Origin: Heracleum sosnowskyi
Taxonomy: Eukaryota > Streptophyta > Magnoliopsida > Apiales > Apiaceae
Assembly: GCA_030848705.1 (NCBI GenBank)
Contig: CM061242.1
Location: 64,615,064-64,679,063, forward strand
Direction: 5' to 3'
Length of the DNA: 64,000 nt
Position 1 is the first letter of the stretch; the number at the start of each line of letters is the position of its first letter. This document shows, piece by piece, positions 1-10,806 of this stretch. Under the pieces are notes generated by a model. It was not told where the DNA came from, did no database searches, and saw only the letters and a list, made by a program, of their open reading frames with translations. Position numbers and translations under genes: made by a program.

Positions 1-188
1 GCAACTTCATTGTATAAAGTTTAATTGTTTTTTGATTTATGAAATCTGGAAATGTATATATATCTGATCCAGAATGCATTGATATTATTACGATGTCTTA
101 CTTTAAGTAGTTTAATGTTTCCTTAGTTAGTTGAGTTATCCTCGAAGTATTTTCTTGTCGAACTCTATCCAATCAAATAGGGGGAGAT
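1..188 (+). mobile_element. 3' end of internal region of copia-type element X (copy 1)
   Basis: This stretch is near-identical to 1606-1792 and 8164-8352, which lie just downstream of the X ORF stop. It is therefore the untranslated tail of an X copy whose body lies left of the window. It ends in a purine run, AGGGGGAGAT, immediately before the LTR start TGTAAAG; this is the usual layout of a polypurine tract priming plus-strand DNA synthesis. No coding sequence is visible. Confidence 0.8.
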
Positions 189-1295
189 TGTAAAGCATAA
201 TGTAACATAAGATGTAAAAGAGATAACTACAACTCAACAAAGGACAAGACAGACAATAATATTAACAGAAGCACAGGAATCCAGAATCAAAGAAGAAAAG
301 GTAAACTCAAAAAATCAAAATACGTTATGTATTCTTGAAGTCCGTAAACAGGTCACGGAAAGAAGTTCATGAAAATGTTCAAGCCTCAGTGACAGCAATA
401 GAAACAAGACTTTGAAGACGACAGAAGTATATGAATGATTTAGGGTTCAGTACCACGGGATTCCAGTGATGAAGCAACCAGAACGACAAAGGACTTATCA
501 GCAGCATTGAATTCAAGACATAAAAGAAGAATTGATCAAGTGTTATTCATCTGTGAACCAGACCAGTTGCACTAGGTGACAGCACTAAAAAGATCAGATT
601 GTTTTATCGTCTCCGAAGAAATTGATACAGTCTAAAACTTAAAACACCCAGGAGCTCAGGAGTAATTACTAAAGGACAAAAGACAAGAAAAAGAATTCGA
701 TAGTTTTTCGATTCAGAAAACTATCGAATGGTGGTTAAAGTGATTCATTGAAAAACTATACTAAAGTATTTGTCATTCGATAGTTTTATTTAAAAAACTA
801 TCGAATGGAAAATACTTTTGATCCATTCGATGGTTTTTCAATTCATGGAGCAGGTGAAAAGTTTTGTTTGTTTGACAGGTTGATGAAGATCCAACGGCCA
901 AGAATATTCTATTCTAAATGGTTCGATGGTTTTCAATTTAAGTCTACAATTAATACTGAGAGAAGAGTGTGTCTTCTTCAGTTAAGGATTTCAACACAGA
1001 GACATTACTGAGAGAGAGAAGAGCCGGAGAAAATTATCAGAGAAATTAATAGTGCTCAGAACTTGATCATTGTTTTATATTTGTGTAACCTTAAACTCAT
1101 TGACGCTAATCTACGGATTAGAAATTGTAGCACCCCTCGAGGTTTATATTTATAAAAAGATATATTCCCCGAAACTTGATTTGGTTTGGTGTGTTTAATT
1201 TCGTTATAGAACTGAAAGATTAATCCGCGAACGAAATTGAATTATTTGTGAGTATCGTATTCAACCCCCCCTTCTACGATACTTTGGACCTAACA
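189..1295 (+). repeat. LTR of element X (copy 1), about 1.1 kb
   Basis: The LTR starts with TG directly after the polypurine tract and ends in CCTAACA. Two further copies lie at 1793-2887 and 8353-9467. Near its 3' end it carries the pyrimidine motif GTATTCAACCCCCCC followed by TTCTAC, also seen in the family-A LTRs. The middle holds inverted repeats built from CATTCGATAGTTTT and its complement (695-730 and 774-807) plus single copies near 823 and 920. The short ORFs inside it are not supported as genes. Confidence 0.85.
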
Positions 1296-1559
1296 GAGAA
1301 TGTTCCTTACTATAGGAAAAGAGTGGAAAGAGGATTAGAAGTGCATACCAGACTGCCAAACATGCCAAAGCTAAACAAGAAAGATGTTAACATTGCATGG
1401 TTATGGGCTGGAGTGGGTCAAGAGGTTGAATATATTGGAAGACACATCCAAGGAGCAATCCTTAAACCTGGAGAACCACTGCATTATCTATCTGTGATTG
1501 ATTATCAAGCTGCTAACTCTGATCCAATGATTGAAGAAGGTGAGATTGGAATGGACTGA
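1296..1559 (+). pseudogene. C-terminal remnant of the X coiled-coil ORF
   Basis: This is an 87-codon fragment matching the last residues of the long X ORF at 7855-8118 almost exactly, ending in the same EEGEIGMD and stop. It begins directly at the end of the upstream LTR, with no primer-binding site, so everything 5' of this point in the internal region has been lost. An ATG-like start read from inside the LTR would be a junction artefact. The function of the parent protein is unknown. Confidence 0.75.
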
Positions 1560-1792
1560 AGATTGAAGCAAAGAACAAAAGAACTATCAGCTCAGACTAG
1601 AGGAGCAACTTCATTGTATAAAGTTTAATTTTTCTTTGATTTATGAAATCTGGAAATGTATATATATCTGATCCAGAATGCATTGATATTATTACGCTGT
1701 CTTACTTTAAGTAGTTTAATGTTTCCTTAGTTAGTTGAGTTATCCTCGAAGTATTTGCTTGTCGAACTCTATCCAATCAAATAGGGGGAGAT
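1560..1792 (+). mobile_element. 3' untranslated internal region and PPT of X (copy 2)
   Basis: Non-coding tail between the ORF stop and the LTR, homologous to 8119-8352. It ends with the polypurine tract AGGGGGAGAT at about 1783-1792. Nothing else is visible. Confidence 0.75.
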
Positions 1793-2887
1793 TGTAAAGC
1801 ATAATGTAACATAAGATGTAAAAGAGATAACTACAACTCAACAAAGGACAAGACAGACAATAGTATTAATAGAAGCACAGGAATCCAGAATCAAAGAAGA
1901 AAAGGTAAACTCAAAAAAATCAAAATACGTTATGTATTCTTGAAGTCCGTAAACAGGTCACAGAAAGAAGTTCATGAAAATGTTCAAGCCTCAGTGACAG
2001 CAAAAGAAACAAGACTTTCAAGACGACAGAAGTATGTGAATGATTTAGGGTTAAGTACCACAGGATTCCAGTGATGAAGCAACCAGAACGACAAAGGACT
2101 TATCAGCAGCATTGAATTCAAGACATAAAAGAAGAATTGATCAAGTGTTATTCATCTGTGAACCAGACCAGTTGCACTAGTTGACATCACTGAATAGATC
2201 AAGTTGTTTTATCGTCTCAGAAGAAATTGATACAGTCTAAAACTTAAACACCCTGGTACACAGGAGCTTTTCTAAAAGGACAAGGACAAGAAAAGTATTC
2301 GATGGTTTTTCTGTTTAGAAAACCATCGAATGAGAGTTATTGAAAACTAATGTTAATTAATGTTTCATTCGATAGTTTTTAATAAAAACCATCGAATGGA
2401 ATATTAACTTTACCATTCGATAGTTTTCAAATTAGAGGAGCAGGTGAAAAGTTTGTTTTGTCTTATATGGTTGATGAAGATCCAACGGCCAGGATTGTTT
2501 CTACAATCTAAGTTCGATGGTTTTCAAACCAAAGTCTGCAGTTAATACAGAGTGAAGAATGTGTCTTCTTAAGTTAAGGATTTCAACACAGAGACATTAC
2601 TGAGAGAGAGAAGAGCCGAAGAAAATTATCAGAGAAATTAATAGTGCTCAGAACTTGATCATTGTTTTGTATTTGTGTAACCTTAAACTCATTGACGCTA
2701 ATCTACGGATTAGAAATTGTAGCACCCCTCGAGGTTTATATTTATAAAAAGATATATTCCCCGAAACTTGATTTGGTTTGGTGTGTTTGATTTCGTTATA
2801 GAACTGAAAGATTAATCCGCGAACGAAATTAAATTATTTGTGAGTATCGTATTCAACCCCCCCTTCTACGATACTTTGGACCTAACA
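1793..2887 (+). repeat. LTR of element X (copy 2)
   Basis: TGTAAAG...CCTAACA, close to the copies at 189 and 8353. Hairpin 1 (2297-2332) has the stem GATGG/CCATC where the other two LTRs have GATAG/CTATC. A second inverted repeat is at 2366-2398. The LTR ends against minus-strand copia gag sequence, so this X copy was inserted into element Y. The matching left flank is outside the window, so no target duplication can be checked. Confidence 0.85.
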
Positions 2888-3489
2888 TCCCATCTTTCAG
2901 GTAGAGATAGAAGGAATTTGAGATTTGACTCTTCAAGTTCATATTCTTTATCAACAAGAGATAAATCATTCAACAGTTTACAGAATTTTTCGTATGTCTC
3001 AGTCAAAGTTTCATCAGGTCTAGAGTCAAAGTGTTCATACTCCTGTGTAAGAATAGTCTTCATGTTCTTCTTTATAGCACTTGTTCCTTGACATCTGACT
3101 TCTAAAGCATCCCAAATCTCTTTGGCAGTTTTGCAGCCAATAACTCTGTTAGACATGACATTATCTAAGGCACTATGGAGAAGATGTCTAACCTTTTCAT
3201 CCTTTGCAATTGATGAGATGTCTTCAGGAGTCAAATCTTTCTTTTCTTTTGGAACGCTCTTTTGTTCTTGACCAGCAACAACTGGAGACAGTTTTGTTGG
3301 CATATGAGGACCATCATTGATTCTATCAAGATATTCTGGATCTGTGACTTCCAGAAACATGGTCATCTTCACCGTCCATATTGGATATTCCACTGGTCTT
3401 AGAATTGGAACCCTGATTGTCTCATATCGACTTACAGAAGTTGGTTGAACCTTCTGAGCATTAGAACCTGCCTGGGTATTTTCAACCAT
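2888..3489 (-). pseudogene. Copia-type gag N-terminal part of element Y, truncated
   Basis: The minus-strand reading frame runs from ATG at 3489 to the X insertion at 2888, about 200 codons. It resembles the UBN2-type gag of plant copia elements: an N-terminal YPIWTVKMTMFLE stretch (the usual Y-W-KM pattern), a helical middle with KEIWDALE, then LTQEYEHF, ETLTETYEKFCKLLNDL and LKFLLSLPERW. The zinc knuckle and everything downstream are missing, cut by the X LTR. A TTG eight codons upstream is an inferior start. The product would be a capsid-like protein of virus-like particles; this copy is dead. Confidence 0.8.
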
Positions 3490-3538
3490 GATTATAACTT
3501 GTGTTTGGATCAAAAACTGTATATATTAAACATCCTTG

Positions 3539-3552
3539 GCTCTGATACCAAT
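3539..3552 (-). promoter_or_regulatory. Primer-binding site of element Y (tRNA-iMet type)
   Basis: Read on the minus strand the site is ATTGGTATCAGAGC, the standard plant retrotransposon sequence complementary to initiator tRNA-Met. It directly follows the end of the Y LTR (3553 on this strand) and precedes the gag start at 3489. Confidence 0.85.
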
Positions 3553-4070
3553 TGTTAGGCCGAATACACAATATATAATCAAGTATATGTATGAGAATAA
3601 CAATAAGAACATTGTTTATGAATAATAAACTGAATGGAATTAAAAACTTCTCTCTCAGTGATGTAAAATATTACAGAGAGCTGCTAGGTTACAAGAATGA
3701 TAATTCACGTATTCGCATTCCTTTTAGGGTTAACTTATCTGTGTTTATATAGTACACAGCTACGTACAATCTTCTAATTGATATTCCTATAAATCAGCTA
3801 TACAATTAATATCAATCTAGAATTGCTTCTGTCTTCTGTTCCATTTCCTTAGCCATCTCGATATCTCTTTGCTTCTTTCCATCTTCAAAGAATATCGCTT
3901 CTAGAATCTTCATTGACTTTTACACCGACTGCTAAGCAAACTCTGACCATCAGACTTTAACAAACTCTGACTGGTCCTCCAGCTAAACTCTGACTAGTTC
4001 TCCAGCTAAACTCTGATAGTTTCCTGGTACTTAAACACTGATAAACAAACATCAGCAATTATATCTAACA
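3553..4070 (-). repeat. 5' LTR of copia element Y, 518 bp
   Basis: On the plus strand it runs from TGTTAGG to CTAACA, a perfect short terminal inversion TGTTAG/CTAACA, and abuts the primer-binding site. Its outer side (4071) abuts the family-A LTR about 35-40 bp inside that LTR's expected start, so Y was inserted into the A LTR. The partner LTR of Y lies beyond the window or was lost. Confidence 0.8.
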
Positions 4071-5066
4071 AAACACTTAGTAGATTTTGTATTAAGTCAT
4101 TTTGTAACTGTCAACGGAATGGCATGCTTTGCAGCGTTTCGTTGACAGGAAGCTCATCAACGGAATGAGTGATGTAGCAACTGCATTGTACAATACTTCA
4201 TAGTTTGATATGCATTTTGTAGTAGGTATTAGATAGGTTTTCTAAGTCATGTTGACTAAGTACTAGATAGGCAAAATAGGTTGGTGAATTGTAAATATAT
4301 TATGCCTTGTAATTTTGCCTAAATGAAGACATGTCAACGGAATGAAGATTGCTCTATCAACGGAATGAAGACTACTCTATCAACGAAACGAGGGTTATAC
4401 CATCAACGAAACAAAGAATAAAGCTATCAATGAAACACATCTCTCTACTATCAACGAATCATTATTGCTTTTCTGAATAGTTGACAAAGTGATAGTGACA
4501 GTTATCTGACAGATCAAAAGGGAGATATGGAAGTGTACTTTGCATTGGAAGCCATCAAAATGGTCACTGGAAATAAGGAAACATTCCAATTTCCAATTAG
4601 GTTCTTGGGAGTGATCATAATAAGCAAAAGGACAAAAGCAAAGATCTCCAAGGACCATTGGACAAAAGGGATGAAAATCAAGCTACTGGCGGTTACCTTT
4701 AGTGTACTTTAGAGTAGCCAAAAATAGCATTATAAACTTGGGAATATTTATAACCAAGTGTAGCAGTTAAACAAGTGTGAGAAGAAAAACAAATAGATTG
4801 TATTAGCTATCTTTGAGAGCATACTTCTCTACATTCTTGTAACTGAGCAGCTGTGTACATTTTGTATCACAGATTATTTCCGCAATAAAAACACTTCAGT
4901 TGGATCATCAAACAATCCAACTGAAATTATTTAAGGGCTTGTGTTTTTATTTTATAAGTTCAGTTTTATTTTCGAAAGTTATTTCAAGTTTAAAATATCT
5001 AGAATTGTATTCAACCCCCCCCCCCCCCCCTCTTCTACAATTCTGTTTGGTCATTTGGGATTAACA
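4071..5066 (+). repeat. 5'-truncated family-A (Sirevirus-like) LTR inside element X
   Basis: Homologous, on the opposite strand, to the LTRs at 12795-13834 and 52774-53814 but clearly more diverged. The first 35-40 bp are missing because Y inserted there. The end matches the family end: C-tract, TTCTACAATTCTG, then TTGGGATTAACA. It carries a run of TCAACG motifs at about 23-24 bp spacing (4333-4451) and an inverted pair near 4117-4142. Immediately right of it the X ORF is already in mid-frame. It is therefore a solo LTR or the remaining end of an A copy inserted into X. Confidence 0.8.
4527..4712 (+). other. Short LTR ORF (61 codons) kept open in three family-A LTRs
   Basis: ATG-initiated 61-codon frame within the LTR. 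The same frame and length occur on the minus strand at 13138-13323 and 53118-53303. The three peptides share MEVYFALEAIKMV and KAKISKDHW but differ at several residues. No known domain is recognisable. It may be a chance ORF kept by overall LTR similarity, so I do not call it a gene. Confidence 0.25.
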
Positions 5067-5857
5067 ACTATCTTCCAGGGGTACCCACTGTTCTCACAGA
5101 TTATCTAAGAACGGCGCCCCTACCACTTCTGCCCCCAGGGGAACAGGTAATTGAAGGCAATATTCCTCCACCTCAACCTGAAATGGCACCTGAACCAATG
5201 GATGTTGATCCAGAGCCCTCAGTGGCCATTCCTGACTAGGAGGTTGCAAACCCACAACCTCTAACCACGGTCGAAGAGCCTTTGGAAGAGCCAAATGAAA
5301 CAATAAACGAACCTCCTTCCCCTCCTATACCCAATATTCAGACATCCGTGGGTGTAGAGGGAGATAATGCCTTAGCAGCACCACATAAGGAGATACACCC
5401 TTCAACAGCAGCTCTGCCTACCTCTAAAAGGAGAAGAACAGAAACTGAGGCAACTGTTGATACTTTATTTCAAACTTCCAAAGCGCCCTTTATTGATTTT
5501 TCTGATGCTGATTGGGCTACGCTAACGAAAGCTATATCTGAACCAATAGCTCAATCAAGTAAGGAAGAATTGACGGAAGCAACTGGTGTTCCGACCATAT
5601 TACGGTCAGGTTCACTGGTTGAAGGTTCTAAGAACCAAGGGTCTTCACAGACGTCGAGAGAAGGCTTTGACCTAAATGCACAATCTAAAGGGTCATTGTC
5701 TACCTCCCCAGATGGAACATATCTGGATCCTGCGGGTAAAGGGTCTAACGTAGGTGCAGATCGGCAACTCGGTGACAATGAATCAATCACTATTGAGAGT
5801 CAACTGAGGTACAGTCTTCACAGACTATTGGGGAAGATTCGGGATCTCTGCTGTTAA
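5067..5857 (+). pseudogene. N-terminal part of the long X ORF, broken
   Basis: The frame is already open at the LTR junction (5067), so its start was lost to the A insertion. It has one in-frame TAG at 5237-5239 and runs to a stop at 5857. A shift into the downstream frame, which is open from 5797, is needed between 5797 and 5857. The protein is rich in Pro, Glu and Ser/Thr with low complexity and has a KRRRTE basic patch near the middle. No catalytic domain is recognisable. Its position upstream of the 3' LTR matches the extra or env-like ORFs of Sirevirus-type elements. Role unknown. Confidence 0.6.
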
Positions 5858-8118
5858 TAGAGCCTGTTTCTAACCCCCTAGAGATTCAAACTCTAGATCC
5901 TTCAAAGGATATATCATCTAATGATGATCAGCAACTTGGTTTATCCAAGGACGGGGACTTGCGAAGCCCCATTGAACCACCGGTGACCTCCTTAAGGACG
6001 GCTATGGTGTTTTCTTCTGCAGGTACATTGAGCAAAAAGGGATTGAGTGAAACAAAAACACTTACACCTGGCCTGAGTGGGAAAGGAAAATTGAGTGAAA
6101 CACTAACAGAAACGTTGAGTGTACACCCAGAGCCAAATGTGATGAGTGACACCCTAACCCTTCCAAATATTGATGATTTTCTATTACCGACAGAAAGAGA
6201 GTTACAAGTTCAATCTACCCTCAAGGAGATGACAGTTCGTGACAAAGAAGGACATCCACTATTTAAGGTTCCACTGCGACCTTCCTTTGACCAAGGGATC
6301 TCCTCTAGTCAAGCCAATGCTTCTTTAAAGTCTATTCAAGAGAAGGTTGACTTGGCTGCAGCTGATTCCAGAAGAACATTCAGGGTCATTGGCAGTGCAT
6401 CTGGCACTATAACAGGTACGAAGCAGGCAGTGGACTCCTTAAAGAAGGAAGCATTGGAGGAACTGATCGAGTTGAGGACGGACGTCAAGGAACTTAAAGA
6501 TGGATTCATGAATGAAGTAGATGCTTTGTCACACGGACAAGAAGCTTTGAAAAAAGACGTTCTGGTTATCCGGGATGGTCAAGCTAGGGTAAAAGATGCA
6601 ATGAACACCCTTTCTAGAGTGGAGTCTAAGCTGAACCAGAGACTGGACAAGATTGAGAAGACTACCAACTCCAGATTGGATGACATTGACCTGAAGCTGG
6701 CTTCTATGCAACAGATGAATAAGGATCTATTGGATTTCATGGAAAATCAAAGTGACGGAGTACAGTCAATCTGGACTATGCTGAAGAACCAACAAACTGG
6801 ACAACCCGGACCTTCACAACAACAACCTGATCTTTCTGCTGCCTTTTATGCTGAGGATGCTTTTATCGAGGATTCCTCAACTAAGGGGGAGAAAGTTGGA
6901 GATGGGGAGAAAAGTAAGGATGGATGGGGAGTTTGGGAAACGGTTGAAGCTATTCCGATAAGACAGTACTGGATAGAAGAACTTGTACAAGAAGAAGAGA
7001 AGAGTGAAGAGGTATTTGAGGTCATGCAAGAGCAACCAATTCAGGAGGAGCATGAGCCATATTATCCAGAGCCCGTTGAACATCCAATATGGGAGGATAT
7101 TATGGAAGAAGAATCAAATCCTCTGTCACAAGAAGAAGAAGCTGCCTTGGAAGCAATGAGAGCTCAAAGAGTTGCAATAGATGTCAGGCATGCTGAGAAA
7201 GAAAGACACCAAGCAGTTCTAAGGATTGAGAAGCTAAAAAGATCCAAGGTGCAAGCTGAAGTAAGGAAGAAAAAGATGATGGATTTGCCAAGCAAGCATG
7301 GAAGTGAATGGGAGATGGCTTATAAAACCTTTTGTGGAGTTGAAGACGGATTAGAAGTCAACGACAATGCAGAGGTGGAAGTCATAATTCAGAACATAAG
7401 AAGTGCAAATCCTGATGATCATGTTTACTTCACTACACTGAGGAATACTGTGATCTTTCTGAAAGCTGGGGTTAAAGCATATGGAGCCTGGAACATCCTG
7501 ATCAATTTTCTTGAGAAAGGTACATTTGTGATTTCCACTAAGTTTTTAGAACAGAGAACATACACAGAACTGCAGGTGATACTCATCAAGATCCAAAGAA
7601 CTACAAGACTAAATGAACTGCTCCGTGAGCATGTTAAGGAGATCTTGATGAAAGTCGGTCCAGAGATTACTGAAGATCCTCCAATGGTTAGATTCATGAC
7701 GAATGACTTGTTCAGAATATTCTATTTGGCTGAGGACAAACTGAGAGACTATCCAAGCAACTATCTAATATCAGTTGAGAAGTATCTTAGATCCACTGGA
7801 TTCACATCAACGGAGAAGGACAAAGCAGCAGACACTCTTCGAAGATTTCTAATGGAGAATGTTCCTTACTATAGGAAAAGAGTGGAAAGAGGATTGGAAG
7901 TGCATACCAGATTACCAAACATGCCAAAGCTAGACAAGGAAGATGTTAACATTGCATGGTTATGGGCTGGAGTGGGTCAAGAGGTTGAATATATTGGAAG
8001 ACACATCCAAGGAGCAATCCTTAAACCTGGAGAACCACTACACTATCTATTAGTGATTGATTATCAAGCTGCTAACTCCGATCCAATGATTGAAGAAGGT
8101 GAGATCGGAATGGACTGA
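5797..8118 (+). pseudogene. Long coiled-coil ORF of element X (main part)
   Basis: About 770 codons are open in this frame. The order is a Ser/Thr-rich linker; a long heptad-like coiled coil (about 6340-6780, with repeated E/K/L segments such as ALEELIELRTDVKEL and RVESKLNQRLDKIEK); a Gln/Glu-rich acidic stretch (6960-7130); a charged helix (7140-7290); and a C-terminal globular part of about 270 residues ending EEGEIGMD. The first ATG is at 6001, but the frame is open upstream and was probably one ORF with 5067-5857 before a frameshift. No RT, integrase or protease motif is present. It lies directly before the PPT and 3' LTR, the place of Sirevirus env-like genes, though I see no convincing membrane segment. 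Function unknown. Confidence 0.6.
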
Positions 8119-8352
8119 AGATTGAAGCAAAGAACAAAAGAACTATCAGCTCAGACTAGAGGAGCAACTTCATTGTATAAAGTTTTATTGTTTTTTGATT
8201 TATGAAATCTGGAAATGTATATATATCTGATCCAAAATGCATTTAATATTATTACGCTGTCTTACTTTAAGTAGTTTCATGTTTCCTTAGTTAGTTGAGT
8301 TATCCTCGAAGTATTTGCTTGTCGAACTCTATCCAATCAAATAGGGGGAGAT
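8119..8352 (+). mobile_element. 3' untranslated internal region and PPT of X (copy 3)
   Basis: Non-coding tail after the ORF stop. It is the complete version of the fragments at 1-188 and 1560-1792 and ends in the purine tract AGGGGGAGAT before the LTR. Confidence 0.75.
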
Positions 8353-9467
8353 TGTAAAGCATAATGTAACATAAGATGTAAAAGAGATAACTACAACTCA
8401 ACAAAGGACAAGACAGACAATAGTATTAACAGAAGCACAGGAATCCAGAATCAAAGAAGAAAAGGTAAACTCAAAAAATCAAAATACGTTATGTATTCTT
8501 GAAGTCCGTAAACAGGTCACGGAAAGAAGTTCATGAAAATGTTCAAGCCTCAGTGACAGCAAAAGAAACAAGATATTCAAGACGAAAGAAGTATGTGAAT
8601 GATTTAGGGTTAAGTACCACGGGATTCCAGTGATTTAAACGAAGCAACCAGAACGGCAAAGGACTTATCAGAAGCATTGAATTGAAGACATAAAAGAAGA
8701 ATTGATCAAGTGATTATTCATCTATGAACCAGACCAGTTGCACTAGGTGACGGCACTTAAAAGATCAAGGTGTTTTATCGTCTCAGAAGAAATTGATACA
8801 GTCTAAAACTGAAACACCCTGAAGCTCAGAAGCTTCTCTAAAAGATCAAGGACAAGAAAAGGATTCGATAGTTTTTCTATTTAGAAAACTATCGAATGGG
8901 ATTTAAGAAAACCATTTGAAAACTAAAGTAAAGGAATTTACTTTTCGATAGTTTTTATTTAAAAAATATCGAATGGTAAATTCATTTATTCATTCGATAG
9001 TTTTCAAATATGGGAGCAGGTGAAAAGTTTGTTTTGTTGGACAGGTTGATGAGAATTGGACGGCCAAGATTGTTTCTACAATTAAGGTTCGATAGTTTTC
9101 TAAAACTAAGACTACAATTACAACAGAGGAAGTGTGTCTTCTTCAGTCGGAGTTATTTCACACAGAAGCAATAACTGAGAGAGAGATCAAGCCAGAGAGA
9201 AAATACCAGAGAAATTAATTCTGCTTGAAATCTATCAAAGTTTTGATTGTGTATAACTTAGAACTCATTGAAGCTAATCTACGGATTAGAAATTGTAGCA
9301 CCCTTCGAGGTTTATATTTATAAAAAGATATATTCCCCGAAACTTGGTTTGGTTTAGTGTGTTTGATTTCGTTATAGAACTGAATGAATTATCCGCGAAC
9401 GAAATTAAATTATTTGTGAGTATCGTATTCAACCCCCCCCCCCTTCTACGATACTTTGGACCTAACA
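8353..9467 (+). repeat. 3' LTR of element X (copy 3), 1115 bp
   Basis: TGTAAAG...CCTAACA with hairpins at about 8862-8898 and 8943-8976 and a nine-C tract near 9433. It is more diverged from copies 1 and 2 than they are from each other. After the terminal CA the sequence changes to the 5' non-coding region of copia Z, so this X sits in or next to Z. Confidence 0.85.
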
Positions 9468-10806
9468 ATCATGAAAAATATGATATGATGTGATATGTTG
9501 ATGCAATATGAGATGTTCTTAATTGTTATATGAGCATGGTGTATGGTTATGGCCCTAAGACCCATAGGTTAGTGGTTTTGATTATGGTTTGGTTTTTTTT
9601 TAAATACGACTTGCATGTCGTTCATTCTTGTAATGATTAAATCTCGAATGTAACTCGAGTTTCACTTGTAAGTTTATTAGATTAGCTTGTTTCATATTTT
9701 GTAATATAATTGATGATATGAAGACATGGACGCATACCAAGGGGGCGATCAAAGGAGTCATTACAAGGAAGCATGAAGACATGTATTATTTATTATGTTG
9801 TATTTGATACCACCATAGTTTGACCTTAATTTTTCCTTTAGTTTGGAAAAATCGCATAGGATTGGGCCCTAACCAAGCACGTTTACTTTACGCACTTTAC
9901 ATATATGATGCATGTGATAATGATATGTATGCTTAGCAATAATGAGGCATGTTTTAATTAGTTTAAACGTGTATGTATTAGATACATCACCCATGCCATG
10001 CCTGCTAAACAAGATAAAATCTGTAACGATTCAAGATTTTAAAATTGAACAAAACGAACATGAGATTCCTGTGTTTATGAAACACGGAAATAAGTATGAA
10101 TTTTCGATTTTTTGATATGGGGCGATTTTGACAAAAATACAAGCAGCGCTTGTAAGAAAGGCGGGTTTTAAGTGAGACCACTATGACTCCCCCGACGGAC
10201 TGGAAATCAAACCATTGATGAATTTTGAATTGAAGTACTTAGTTCAAGGAAAAATTTGGAATCTCTTGATGATGGGATCATGGTCGTTTTAATAATAAAA
10301 TCCCTAAATTTAAAATATTAAGTCACTTAGATGCCTTCCAATGGGCAACACTCGTCAAGACTACTCCAATCTATCGTGGTAAGGCGCGATGAAGTAAATG
10401 TGATACTTAACTGTTAGGCCATTGGGTTAGACTTAACTAAGTTACCACAATAAGATTGTGAACTTAGAGGCATGGAGTTTGGTATGATTTATTGGATAAA
10501 TGTGGACAAATGTTGTTCTACCAGACTTTCCAAGAGTTATATATGATATAATTGACAAGAGTTGTATACCTAAATAAATCATGTTTTGGGAGTAAAGCCA
10601 AAGCTGACCTTAAGCATGACGAAACATGGATCTTGGCTCACTAGAAGGATTTAGAGTAATGCCTTCCGAATTAATAGTTAGGGCTATTGATTTGATAAAA
10701 ATAGTGAGAGATATATATTTTGAATATATATGGATAATCACTTGAACATAATTTAATAAATCTGCAAATAATTTATTTTATGCATTTTAACATTGTAGAT
10801 ATCTAA
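9468..10806 (+). mobile_element. 5' non-coding region (LTR/leader) of copia element Z
   Basis: AT-rich, with no supported ORF. It leads into the Z gag ATG at 10807 in the same orientation. No TGGTATCAGAGC primer site is recognisable, and LTR borders cannot be fixed because the matching 3' LTR is not clearly preserved. The call rests on position. Confidence 0.45.

Noticed and set aside
805..1011. 68-codon ORF in X LTR
   Set aside because: Spans the LTR hairpin region, not conserved in the other two X LTRs, no domain.
1248..1295. Apparent N-terminus MSIVFNPPFYDTLDL of two ORFs (1248 and 2840)
   Set aside because: It is the LTR 3' end (C-tract motif) read through into whatever follows; a junction artefact.
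2866..2887. Extra C-terminal codons of the Y gag ORF
   Set aside because: They lie in the X LTR and are not part of gag.
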